DNA from: Flavobacteriales bacterium
GTDB taxonomy: Bacteria; Bacteroidota; Bacteroidia; Flavobacteriales; BACL11
Assembly: GCA_002730985.1 (NCBI GenBank)
Contig: PCBP01000074.1
Span: forward strand, 1-8,624
Reading direction: 5' to 3'
Length of the DNA stretch: 8,624 nt
The notes beneath the pieces were generated by a model. The model ran no database searches, was not told where the DNA came from, and saw only the letters and a program-made list of their open reading frames with translations. The first letter of the stretch is position 1; each line of letters opens with the position of its first letter. The translations under genes and the position numbers were made by a program. Shown here one piece after another: positions 1-6,462 of the stretch.

Positions 1-631
1 ACCCCCCTTTTGTAAGACGCACAGTTTTAATAGCATCTGCATTAAACACAGAAAACAAGCCTCCAATATGAGATACATTATAGACAGGGACTCCATCTAA
101 TAATATTAAATTCTGATCAGGACCACCACCTCTAACATAGAAACCAGAAGTTCCCTCGCTAGATTGCACTCCTGGAAGTAATTGTATAGCCTTTAATACA
201 TCAACTTCACCTAAAAGAGCAGGTATAGTTTTGATCTGCTCAATAGGCACCTCAATCATTGAAGTCTGCGTCTTCTCAACTATACTCTTATCTGCAGTCA
301 CAATAATTTCTTGCATATTAATATTTGACAATTCAAATTCAATATCATTTCTTATACTGTTTTTTAATACAAAACTTTTATTTTCAGTTTTGTATCCTAT
401 AAAGGTATAAGATATATCATATGTCCCTGATGGTAAAGTTAAGCTATAGAAACCATAAGTATTTGAAGTAACACCAAGATTTAACTCTTTACAATAAATA
501 TTGGCACCTACAATACTTTCTCCATTATTTATATCTGTTATGTAACCGCTAATAGTATACTTCTCTTGAGCTAAAACACTCAAAGCGAAAAAAATAAACC
601 ATAAAATTGAGAAATATTTCTTCATCTCCAT
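1..631 (-). CDS. TonB-dependent receptor, N-terminal part (cut by window edge)
   Basis: N-terminal 210 codons of an outer-membrane TonB-dependent receptor; the rest lies left of the window. My translation of the minus strand is open throughout. It begins MEMKKYFSILWF and runs as a lipophilic signal peptide ending near LSVLAQ, so export to the outer membrane is expected. Residues about 25-105 look like a carboxypeptidase-regulatory-like beta-sandwich (SGYITD, GESIVGANIY, GVTSNTYGFYSLTLPSG, FIGYK), common in Bacteroidota receptors. Residues about 125-210 are the plug domain: DVLKAIQLLPGVQSSEGTSG, then FYVRGGGPDQNLILLDGVPVYN. The start may be the ATG at 631 or the one at 625 (MKKYF, the more typical signal-peptide opening). 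No TAnnTTTG box lies in the 39 bp before it, so it is probably co-transcribed with the upstream Rieske oxygenase. Substrate cannot be told. I do not see SusC-specific hallmarks in this part. Confidence 0.9.
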   Translation of the reverse strand, partial: MEMKKYFSILWFIFFALSVLAQEKYTISGYITDINNGESIVGANIYCKELNLGVTSNTYGFYSLTLPSGTYDISYTFIGYKTENKSFVLKNSIRNDIEFELSNINMQEIIVTADKSIVEKTQTSMIEVPIEQIKTIPALLGEVDVLKAIQLLPGVQSSEGTSGFYVRGGGPDQNLILLDGVPVYNVSHIGGLFSVFNADAIKTVRLTKGG

Positions 632-670
632 CAAATACTCTTATGATATTTCATGTTATACCAACGTCTA

Positions 671-1759
671 TTATTTATTACTATTGTTTATAAATTTACT
701 TATTAATGTATGAAAATGATGCACTCCTTGTTCCATACTAGGAGAAAATCTGCCATTTTTATAAAAACGAGAAGCTACACCTTCTTGTACTTGCTGTACT
801 ACTTGCTCATCCTCCATCTCTACCTTGTCTAAATCAGCACCTGCACCACTATTTAACTTGCTCTCATCCCAAACATAGGATTTAAATTGTATCTTGGTCT
901 TTTTTACTGATATTGGTGTAATAATATTCACAGACAAACCCCAAGGATAAAAATTAAGCATCAAATTAGGAAATAACCAGAAGTAAAAAGCTGCTATCTT
1001 TCTTCCGTAATCTTTTGATCCAGCAGGTAAATCAAAGCAGATATCATGATCATCAGCAATTCCAAGCTGTAAACTGCTATATTTAAAAATCTCAACATCA
1101 TAACTATCAAAATCAAGTACAGCATTCAAATCCTCATGCACAAAAGGGATATGAAAACCTTCTAAATAATTATCACAATATAAAGCCCAATTAGCATTTA
1201 TAAAATATTCCTTAGATAGGTCCTGCCTATAATTAAAATTCTCAATTGGCATCCACCCAACTCTATCCTCAACCTCTCTAATTAGTTCATCAAACTCAAA
1301 CTCTGGAGATAATGATGTGAAAATAAATTGTCTCCATCTAGCTACCGATACTTTAGTTAAATCATCTTGTACTGTTGGAAAATTCTGCATCCCTTCAGTT
1401 TTTGGCATAAATTTAAATTTTCCACAAATATCAAATTGCCTTCCATGATATGAACATGTAATATCTCTCTTGATTGTGCAGGGATTATTAATTAATAGAT
1501 TTCCTCTATGTGTACATACATTAGAAAAGCAATCAATCTCACCTTCATTGCTTACAAGAAGTAAGGGTTCGGGCAATAGATCACCTAGAAACCTAAAAGG
1601 TAATGCGCTTCTATTCTCTTTTAATCTCTGGACATCACTAATAAATTGCCAATTTCTTGCAAATATATTTTCTACACTATCTTTAAAGTTAGTCTCTGAA
1701 GTATAAAATTCTCCTTCAAGAGTTGCTGCTCTAGTAATATCTGCATCTATCATTTTCAT
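671..1759 (-). CDS. Rieske [2Fe-2S] ring-hydroxylating oxygenase alpha subunit (choline monooxygenase-like)
   Basis: Cytoplasmic Rieske non-haem iron oxygenase, 362 aa, a normal length for a catalytic alpha subunit. The Rieske centre is clear: C82-x-H84, 17 residues, then C102-x-x-H105 (NVCTHRGN and CSYHGRQF). The mononuclear iron site follows in NWALYCDNYLEGFHIPFVH, with D196 in the bridging position and H203 and H208 as ligands. The third carboxylate probably sits in the acidic stretch around 314-318. The C-terminal block EGVASRFYKNGRFSP...GVHHFH resembles choline monooxygenase-like and carnitine/betaine-type oxygenases rather than classical naphthalene dioxygenases. From memory, close relatives are widespread in flavobacteria without an assigned substrate. 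No reductase or beta subunit is adjacent, so electrons must come from elsewhere. The ATG at 1759 is followed by a second at 1753; a near-consensus -7 box lies 4 nt upstream. It is first in a likely two-gene unit with the TonB receptor. Confidence 0.93.
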   Translation of the reverse strand: MKMIDADITRAATLEGEFYTSETNFKDSVENIFARNWQFISDVQRLKENRSALPFRFLGDLLPEPLLLVSNEGEIDCFSNVCTHRGNLLINNPCTIKRDITCSYHGRQFDICGKFKFMPKTEGMQNFPTVQDDLTKVSVARWRQFIFTSLSPEFEFDELIREVEDRVGWMPIENFNYRQDLSKEYFINANWALYCDNYLEGFHIPFVHEDLNAVLDFDSYDVEIFKYSSLQLGIADDHDICFDLPAGSKDYGRKIAAFYFWLFPNLMLNFYPWGLSVNIITPISVKKTKIQFKSYVWDESKLNSGAGADLDKVEMEDEQVVQQVQEGVASRFYKNGRFSPSMEQGVHHFHTLISKFINNSNK

Positions 1760-1763
1760 TTTG

Positions 1764-1771
1764 TAAATATA
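1764..1771 (-). promoter_or_regulatory. Near-consensus -7 box of the Rieske oxygenase gene
   Basis: The minus strand reads TATATTTA, one mismatch from the Bacteroidota -7 consensus TAnnTTTG. It is followed by CAAA and then the ATG at 1759. A weak -33-like TTAG lies at 1794-1791, inside the tRNA terminator hairpin, 19 nt upstream. If used, transcription would start at or next to the ATG. This is a motif match only. Confidence 0.5.
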
Positions 1772-1782
1772 CTATTATAACT

Positions 1783-1811
1783 AAAAAGTCCTAACGATAC
1801 CGCTAGGACTT
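1783..1811 (-). terminator. Rho-independent terminator downstream of tRNA-Ser
   Basis: An 8 bp perfect stem pairs 1786-1793 (AAGTCCTA on plus) with 1804-1811 (TAGGACTT on plus). The loop side has a possible CG/CG extension across one mismatch. On the minus strand the stem is followed by a T-run (1787-1783), as expected of an intrinsic terminator. It begins 6 nt after the 3' end of the tRNA, so it ends the tRNA-Ser transcript. It also insulates the Rieske gene, whose start is only 24 bp further on. Confidence 0.85.
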
Positions 1812-1817
1812 CTTTTG

Positions 1818-1902
1818 CGGAGAGAGAGGGATTCGAACCCCCGGTACATTGCTGCACAATGGTTTTCAAGACCACCGCATTCGACCACTCTGCCATCTCT
1901 CC
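1818..1902 (-). tRNA. tRNA-Ser (anticodon UGA)
   Basis: An 85-nt class II tRNA on the minus strand. The acceptor stem is perfect: GGAGAGA at 1902-1896 pairs with TCTCTCC at 1825-1819, with discriminator G at 1818 as usual for serine. The anticodon loop CTTGAAA puts TGA at 1868-1866, reading UCA and other UCN codons. The long variable arm typical of serine tRNAs folds as ATTG/CAAT. The T arm carries TTCGAAT closed by a 5 bp stem with one G-T pair. The CCA tail is not encoded (the bases after the discriminator are CAA), so the CCA-adding enzyme would be required. A terminator follows directly and a TATTTTTG box lies 13 nt upstream. Confidence 0.97.
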
Positions 1903-1915
1903 AAATTTAAGAATG

Positions 1916-1923
1916 CAAAAATA
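1916..1923 (-). promoter_or_regulatory. -7 promoter box of tRNA-Ser
   Basis: The minus strand reads TATTTTTG, an exact match to TAnnTTTG, ending 13 nt before the first base of the mature tRNA. That spacing would leave a short 5' leader for RNase P to remove. I found no convincing -33 TTG at 17-23 nt, so the call rests on the -7 box and its position. Confidence 0.6.
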
Positions 1924-1971
1924 GAAATATTTTGAAATCTCACATAGTTATACAATCTTATTTCAAAAATA

Positions 1972-1992
1972 ATTAATGCCTAATGCATTAAT
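1972..1992. repeat. 8-5-8 inverted repeat in the tRNA-Ser / acyltransferase divergent region
   Basis: ATTAATGC (1972-1979) and its exact reverse complement GCATTAAT (1985-1992) are separated by CTAAT. Inside it, TAATGC occurs twice in direct orientation 7 bp apart (1974 and 1981), and 1981-1990 is itself a 10 bp perfect palindrome. No T-run follows either arm, so it does not look like an intrinsic terminator. It lies 70 bp upstream of the tRNA and 89 bp upstream of the acyltransferase start, a position compatible with an operator. No regulator can be named. Confidence 0.55.
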
Positions 1993-2067
1993 CTGAAATT
2001 TAATCTTACTAAAAGGATGAAATCTGTTTATTAATATATGTTTAGTATATCATACACTTAGAAACTA

Positions 2068-2075
2068 TATATTTG
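2068..2075 (+). promoter_or_regulatory. -7 promoter box of the lipid A acyltransferase gene
   Basis: TATATTTG is an exact TAnnTTTG match, followed by CAAAC and then the ATG at 2081. With transcription normally starting a few bases after this element, the mRNA would begin at or within 1-2 nt of the start codon. A weak TTAG at 2042-2045 is the best -33 candidate. Confidence 0.65.
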
Positions 2076-2080
2076 CAAAC

Positions 2081-2941
2081 ATGATAACAAAGATTTTGTA
2101 TTACATCTTAGTTCTACCAATTTCTTTCCTTCCTTATCCTGTTCTCCTTTTAATTTCTGAAATTATTTATTTAATAATCTATAAAGTAATTGGCTACAGG
2201 AAAAACATAGTCTTCAATAACCTTAAAAATTCATTCCCTAAAAAAAATAATCAGGAATTAGAACAAATAATGAGTGATTTCTATCATCATCTTTGTGACC
2301 TTATTATAGAAACTATAAAAATGCTTAATACTAGCAGATCATTTATCAATGAAAGAGTCAATATTACGAATACTGAGCTAATAAATAAGTATCTCGAAAA
2401 AAAACAAACCGTTATCCTAGTAGCTGGCCACTTTAATAATTGGGAATGGGTAGGACAGAAACTATCTGTTTCTACAAAACAAAATTCAGTGGTTGTCTAC
2501 AAACCTCTTAATAACACAAACTTTGACAAACTTATAAAGAAAGCAAGAACTAAATTTGGAGCTATCGCAGTAAGTATGAAGGAAAGCATGAGATATATAA
2601 TCGAAACAAAGAATCGTACACAGATAATATGTCTAATTGCTGATCAAAATCCAGTTGTCAATACTACCACAAGATGGTATCCATTTTTTGGAAGAGAAGT
2701 GCCTGTTTTTATGGGTACTGAAAAGATTGCTATAAAGATGAATTACCCCGTCATATTCTGTAATATGCAAAAGATTGGGAGAGGACAATATACTATTAAA
2801 TTTGAAGATCTTGAGCCAAATCCAAAGAGTACAGGTGAGGGAGAAATAACAAAACGCTATCTTGAGCGTTTAGAGCAGCAAATAAAAGAAAACCCTAACC
2901 AATGGTTATGGTCACATAGAAGATGGAAACACAAAATATAA
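2081..2941 (+). CDS. Lipid A biosynthesis acyltransferase (LpxL/HtrB family)
   Basis: Inner-membrane acyltransferase expected to add a secondary acyl chain to the lipid A precursor, or an ornithine/glycine-lipid-type substrate in some Bacteroidota relatives. At 286 aa it has the usual family length. A hydrophobic N-terminal anchor covers residues about 5-35. The catalytic motif is H117-x4-E122 in GHFNNWEW. Further family blocks are VVVYKPLNN (about 137-145), IADQNP (186-191), FFGREVPVFMG (202-212) and the C-terminal WLWSHRRWKH (275-284). An exact -7 box sits 5 nt before the ATG. Its last 19 nt overlap the start of the glycosyltransferase in another frame, which suggests translational coupling and a shared envelope role. 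The family is certain; the exact acyl donor and acceptor are not, so I give no gene symbol. Confidence 0.93.
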   Translation: MITKILYYILVLPISFLPYPVLLLISEIIYLIIYKVIGYRKNIVFNNLKNSFPKKNNQELEQIMSDFYHHLCDLIIETIKMLNTSRSFINERVNITNTELINKYLEKKQTVILVAGHFNNWEWVGQKLSVSTKQNSVVVYKPLNNTNFDKLIKKARTKFGAIAVSMKESMRYIIETKNRTQIICLIADQNPVVNTTTRWYPFFGREVPVFMGTEKIAIKMNYPVIFCNMQKIGRGQYTIKFEDLEPNPKSTGEGEITKRYLERLEQQIKENPNQWLWSHRRWKHKI

Positions 2942-3939
2942 AAACAGCAGTTGTAATTCTTAATTGGAATGGAAAAGCATGGCTAGCAAAATTTTTGCCA
3001 ACCTTACTGGAAAAAAGTGAAGATGCTAGCATTTTTATAGCTGATAATGCATCAACTGACAACTCAGTTAGTTTTGTGAAACAGAATTTCCCGGAAATTC
3101 AAATTATTATTAATAAAGAAAATTGCGGTTATGCAAAAGGATATAATGAATGCCTAAGAAAGATCCCTGCAGAATATTTTGTGCTTATAAACTCAGATAT
3201 AGAAGTAACCGATAATTGGCTCTCTCCTATAATTAGTCTAATGGATGCCAGCTCAAATATTGCAGCTTGCCAGCCAAAAATATTGGACTACAATAATAAA
3301 GAGAAGTTTGAGTACGCAGGTGGTAGTGGAGGCTTTATTGACAACTTAGGTTATCCTTTCTGTAGAGGAAGAATATTTGAAACTACTGAAAAGGATAAAG
3401 GGCAATATGATGATACTATAGAAGTATTTTGGGCAACAGGAGCTTGTTTATTTGTGCGAGTATCTCAATTCTGGGAAGTTAAAGGATTAGATGAAGACTT
3501 CTTTGCTCACCAAGAAGAAATTGATCTCTGCTGGAGATTAAAGAATAATGGCTATACAATTATGACGGAGCCAAAATCTAGGGTATATCATGTTGGTGGC
3601 GGTACGCTTAAAGCTAGCTCCTCTTTTAAAACTTATCTTAACTTTAGGAACAACCTTTATATGCTCTTCAAGAATCTACCAATTAACTCTTTAGCTACTG
3701 TTATACTTACCAGACTTATTCTTGATGGCATAGCTGCATTTACTTTTCTAAAACAAGCAGATGGTTTAAAACATTTTTTTGCTATTGCAAGGGCACATTT
3801 TTCATTTTATTTAGAGATCCCTAACCTTGTCGCAAAAAGAAAAAGAATTGTGCAGAAAAATAAGCTATTAGGAAAAGTAAACTATTCTATCCTAGTTAAA
3901 CATAAAATTAAAGGGATAAAGACCTTCTCAAATTTATAA
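2923..3939 (+). CDS. Family 2 glycosyltransferase (rhamnosyltransferase-like)
   Basis: Cytoplasmic GT-A fold glycosyltransferase, 338 aa, probably transferring a sugar from a nucleotide donor to a lipopolysaccharide, O-antigen or other surface glycan. Motifs in order: VVILNWNG (10-17), IADNASTDNS (39-48) with the nucleotide-contacting D41, NCGYAKGYN (67-75), the metal-binding equivalent INSD at 89-92, ATGACLFVR (171-179), EEIDLCWRL (198-206) with the likely catalytic acid, and YHVGGGTL (222-229). This arrangement resembles WbbL-like transferases. A hydrophobic patch near residues 245-275 may associate with the membrane. The ATG at 2923 is the only start that preserves the first beta strand, so the 19-nt overlap with the acyltransferase is real. 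No promoter box was seen, consistent with an operon. Confidence 0.92.
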   Translation: METQNIKTAVVILNWNGKAWLAKFLPTLLEKSEDASIFIADNASTDNSVSFVKQNFPEIQIIINKENCGYAKGYNECLRKIPAEYFVLINSDIEVTDNWLSPIISLMDASSNIAACQPKILDYNNKEKFEYAGGSGGFIDNLGYPFCRGRIFETTEKDKGQYDDTIEVFWATGACLFVRVSQFWEVKGLDEDFFAHQEEIDLCWRLKNNGYTIMTEPKSRVYHVGGGTLKASSSFKTYLNFRNNLYMLFKNLPINSLATVILTRLILDGIAAFTFLKQADGLKHFFAIARAHFSFYLEIPNLVAKRKRIVQKNKLLGKVNYSILVKHKIKGIKTFSNL

Positions 3940-3953
3940 TCATTATACAGCTA

Positions 3954-4367
3954 TTATCTCATAGTCACTAATGCAGCCTTATAAGAATCTAAACCTAAAC
4001 CACAAATAACAGCCTTACAACTAGAGGAGAGTAATGATTTAGCTCTAAATGACTCTCTCGCATAAATATTAGAAATATGAACTTCAATCACAGGAGTCTC
4101 TATGGCTGCAATTGCATCAGCTAGGGCCACAGAAGTATGGGTATATCCTCCTGCATTGAGTAAGACTGTATCATAAGAAAAACCAACCTCATGCAATTTA
4201 TCAATTAGCTCCCCCTCAACATTGCTTTGGAAATAATCAATTGCTATATTAGGAAAATCAGTCTCCAATTGTTTCAAATAATCATCAAATGAAATATTGC
4301 CATAAATAGCCACTTCTCTTTTACCTAATAAGTTTAAATTTGGACCATTAATAATAATTACCCGCAT
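3954..4367 (-). CDS. aroQ: Type II 3-dehydroquinate dehydratase
   Basis: Catalyses dehydration of 3-dehydroquinate to 3-dehydroshikimate, the third step of the shikimate pathway; the family forms cytoplasmic dodecamers. At 137 aa it is slightly short for the type II family (about 140-150) but complete. The signature NGPNLNLLGKRE (7-18) includes R17, and the catalytic tyrosine is Y22 in AIYG. SNVEGELI (48-55), NAGGYTHTSVALADAI (71-86) with N71 and H77, EVHISNIYARE (95-105) with H97, and R108 complete the active site. The ATG at 4367 follows an exact -7 box by 5 nt. It is divergent from xerD (18 bp apart), an arrangement I recall as common in Bacteroidota, and convergent with the glycosyltransferase (14 bp apart, no clear terminator). 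Confidence 0.97.
   Translation of the reverse strand: MRVIIINGPNLNLLGKREVAIYGNISFDDYLKQLETDFPNIAIDYFQSNVEGELIDKLHEVGFSYDTVLLNAGGYTHTSVALADAIAAIETPVIEVHISNIYARESFRAKSLLSSSCKAVICGLGLDSYKAALVTMR
4335..4342 (+). promoter_or_regulatory. Candidate -7 box for xerD, inside the aroQ coding region
   Basis: TAAATTTG matches TAnnTTTG exactly on the plus strand, 43 nt upstream of the xerD ATG, and overlaps codons 9-11 of aroQ on the other strand. It would give a 5' leader of roughly 35-40 nt. No TTG was found at the usual -33 spacing, and such AT-rich matches occur by chance, so confidence is modest. Confidence 0.35.
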
Positions 4368-4372
4368 AAAAG

Positions 4373-4404
4373 CAAAAATACATAAATGAGCTGGGAAACA
4401 TCAA
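4373..4404 (-). promoter_or_regulatory. aroQ promoter (-33 and -7 elements)
   Basis: On the minus strand, TATTTTTG (4380-4373) is an exact -7 box ending 5 nt before the aroQ ATG. A TTG at 4404-4402 lies 21 nt upstream of it, within the reported 17-23 nt spacing, and a second TTG is at 4408-4406. The -33 half falls inside the first codons of divergent xerD. The mRNA would be leaderless or nearly so. Confidence 0.65.
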
Positions 4405-5279
4405 TCAAGGGCTTTAAATCTTATTTACAGATTGAACGATCATTATCTGATAACTCAGTAGAAGCATATAGTCGCGATATTAGAAAGCTGGCCTCTTATG
4501 CAATACCTCTGGAGATAAATGAACTCAAAATAACTAGAGAAAATATAAGTGACTTCTTAGTCCAGTTAAAGAATGACAATATTTCTGCTCGTTCTCAAGC
4601 TCGTATAGTCTCAGGCATAAAAGCATTCTACCAATACCTGATTATGGAAGATTATATTAGATACAACCCCACAGAACTAATTGAAACGCCTAAAGTTGGT
4701 CTTAAACTCCCAGATACTCTCTCTTTAATTGAGATTGATAAGCTTATTGCAGCTATTGATCTAAGTAAGAGTCAAGGAGAAAGAAATAGAGCAATAATAG
4801 AAACTCTCTATAGTTGTGGGCTTAGAGTTAGTGAGTTAATTAATCTACGATTATCAAATGTTCATTTTAAAGAAAGCTATCTAAAAGTGATTGGCAAAGG
4901 AGATAAAGAGCGACTAGCTCCTATTGGAGGTAGAGCGACACAATATCTCAAAATATATATTAACAAGGTTCGTAATCATCAAGTCATAAAGAAGGGACAT
5001 GAAAACTTTGTCTTTTTAAACAATAGAGGAAGTAAACTCACCAGAGTAATGATATTCCTAATTATTCAGAAATTAAAAAAGATGACAGGCTTGAAAAAGA
5101 AGATTAGTCCTCACACCTTTAGACATAGCTTTGCCACTCACCTTATTGAAGGAGGTGCAGATTTACGGGCAGTCCAGGAAATGCTAGGACACGAGAGCAT
5201 AACTACCACCGAAATCTATACTCATCTTGATAAAGATTACCTAAGAAGTAACATTATTCAATTTCATCCTAGGAGTTAG
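4386..5279 (+). CDS. xerD: Tyrosine recombinase XerD
   Basis: Site-specific tyrosine recombinase, 297 aa, the normal XerC/XerD length. With its partner it resolves chromosome dimers at dif near the division septum. The N-terminal SAM-like core-binding domain spans residues about 1-90 (FKSYLQIERSLSDNSVEAYSRD, then ARIVSGIKAFYQYL). The catalytic domain holds the full set: R147 in GLRVSEL, K171 in GKGDKER, H243 and R246 in HTFRHSFATHL, H269 in LGHESITTTEIYTH and nucleophile Y278. The complete active site, standard length and aroQ neighbour argue for the housekeeping enzyme rather than an integrase of a mobile element. XerC and XerD are hard to separate by eye, so the symbol is the likelier of two. 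Its TAG stop shares one base with the GTG start of the transporter downstream. Confidence 0.9.
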   Translation: MSWETSIKGFKSYLQIERSLSDNSVEAYSRDIRKLASYAIPLEINELKITRENISDFLVQLKNDNISARSQARIVSGIKAFYQYLIMEDYIRYNPTELIETPKVGLKLPDTLSLIEIDKLIAAIDLSKSQGERNRAIIETLYSCGLRVSELINLRLSNVHFKESYLKVIGKGDKERLAPIGGRATQYLKIYINKVRNHQVIKKGHENFVFLNNRGSKLTRVMIFLIIQKLKKMTGLKKKISPHTFRHSFATHLIEGGADLRAVQEMLGHESITTTEIYTHLDKDYLRSNIIQFHPRS

Positions 5280-6445
5280 TGCGATTAGAACATAATATTC
5301 TAAAGATGCACCTCTTGAAGGGAGTGCTTTGGTTTATGGTTTCCATGCCAATTATTGTACTGTTCTTTCAAAGCTATGATTTAACTCTAACTGAAGTAAT
5401 GCTATTACAATCTATCTATTCACTTTCACTAGCATTATTTGAAATTCCCTCAGGCTACATTGCTGATGTCTTCGGAAGAAAGAAGAGTATAGTAGTAGGT
5501 ACAATCCTATCGTTTATAGGATACCTATTCTTCTCATTTTTTGATGGATTCTATACTTTTGCAATAGCACAAGCTTTAGTTGGAATCGCTGGCAGCCTAA
5601 TTTCTGGATCTGATAGTGCACTAATCTATGACACCTTATTGGAGACTGGCAATGAAAATACTTACACTAAGATTGAAGGTAAAAATTATGCAATTGGCAA
5701 CTTCTCAGAGGCAACTGCTGGTATTATAGGTGGTTTCCTTGCAGTAAGCTCAATCTATTTACCTGTTTATATACAGACAACGATTCTCTTTCTTAGCATT
5801 CCTATTGCAGTTACATTAGTAGAGCCAAAAAGAAATATAAAAAATAAATTGAACCAGTCATTCAAAGCTATACTAGAAGTGGTGCAATTTGCAATTGTAG
5901 ATAATATAAAAATAAGATGGCTAATTATTTATTCTTCTGCTATGGGTCTAGCTACATTATCTACAGCTTGGCTTGCCCAGCCTTTCTTCAAAGAGGTAGG
6001 CGTACCTTTGGTATACTTTGGCATACTTTGGGCCGGACTAAACATTGCAACAGGACTTACATCTATCAATGCTCATCAATTTGACAAGAAAGGAAACACT
6101 CATAAAGTGCTAATATTACTTTCCTTAGCAATAATAACCTTATTTGTAACATTAGGCATGAACATTACTATCTATGGCTTAATTATTATTATGTTCATAT
6201 ACCTATTAAGAGGTATAGCTACTCCAATGCTAAGAAATGCTATTAATATAAATACAACTTCAGACAGACGTGCTACTGTCCTGTCCATTAGAAGTTTTAT
6301 CATCAGAATCTCATTTGCAATATGTGCGCCTATCTTAGGCTATTTAGCAGATAATTATTCATTAAGTATAAGTTTCTATCTATTAGCAATGATTGTGGGT
6401 TTATTCTCTATCTTAGCCTCATACAAGCTTATAAAATTATATTAA
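5279..6445 (+). CDS. MFS transporter, probable drug/metabolite efflux
   Basis: Inner-membrane major facilitator superfamily carrier, 388 aa, highly hydrophobic throughout and consistent with about 12 membrane helices. The first helix contains FMVSMPIIVLFFQ. The cytoplasmic loop between helices 2 and 3 carries the MFS signature GYIADVFGRKKS (59-70), preceded by FEIPSG as in many drug-efflux-like members. A second-half counterpart is seen around HQFDKKGN. The GTG start at 5279 overlaps the xerD stop (TAGTG). The alternative ATG at 5306 would remove nine residues but leave helix 1 intact. Relatives usually have a short tail before helix 1, so I prefer GTG. An AGGAG at 5271-5275 is only 3 nt from the GTG, too close for a convincing Shine-Dalgarno. 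No promoter was seen, so it is likely co-transcribed with xerD. Substrate unknown. Confidence 0.88.
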   Translation: MRLEHNILKMHLLKGVLWFMVSMPIIVLFFQSYDLTLTEVMLLQSIYSLSLALFEIPSGYIADVFGRKKSIVVGTILSFIGYLFFSFFDGFYTFAIAQALVGIAGSLISGSDSALIYDTLLETGNENTYTKIEGKNYAIGNFSEATAGIIGGFLAVSSIYLPVYIQTTILFLSIPIAVTLVEPKRNIKNKLNQSFKAILEVVQFAIVDNIKIRWLIIYSSAMGLATLSTAWLAQPFFKEVGVPLVYFGILWAGLNIATGLTSINAHQFDKKGNTHKVLILLSLAIITLFVTLGMNITIYGLIIIMFIYLLRGIATPMLRNAININTTSDRRATVLSIRSFIIRISFAICAPILGYLADNYSLSISFYLLAMIVGLFSILASYKLIKLY

Positions 6446-6450
6446 TAAAC

Positions 6451-6458
6451 TATCTTTG
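6451..6458 (+). promoter_or_regulatory. -7 promoter box of the 99-residue membrane protein gene
   Basis: TATCTTTG is an exact TAnnTTTG match in the 17 bp gap after the transporter gene. It is followed by CATC and the ATG at 6463. This would start a nearly leaderless transcript separate from xerD and the transporter. No clear -33 TTG was found at the expected distance. Confidence 0.55.
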
Positions 6459-6462
6459 CATC

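Noticed and set aside
1470..1706. 78-aa open frame on the plus strand
   Set aside because: It lies entirely inside the Rieske oxygenase gene on the opposite strand, overlapping the Rieske motif region, with no domain-like features and no promoter box.
3911..3926. AAGG/CCTT stem near the end of the glycosyltransferase gene as a terminator
   Set aside because: The 4 bp stem lies within the coding sequence with no T-run following; too weak to call.
5271..5275. AGGAG as a Shine-Dalgarno for the transporter
   Set aside because: It is only 3 nt from the GTG and 30 nt from the alternative ATG, neither workable, and Shine-Dalgarno sites are otherwise absent here.
4386..5279. Tyrosine recombinase as a sign of an integrated mobile element, with the nearby tRNA-Ser as attachment site
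   Set aside because: The protein has XerC/XerD length and motifs and sits next to aroQ. The tRNA is over 2 kb away, its 3' end is followed by its own terminator, and no repeat of the tRNA end was seen in the window.
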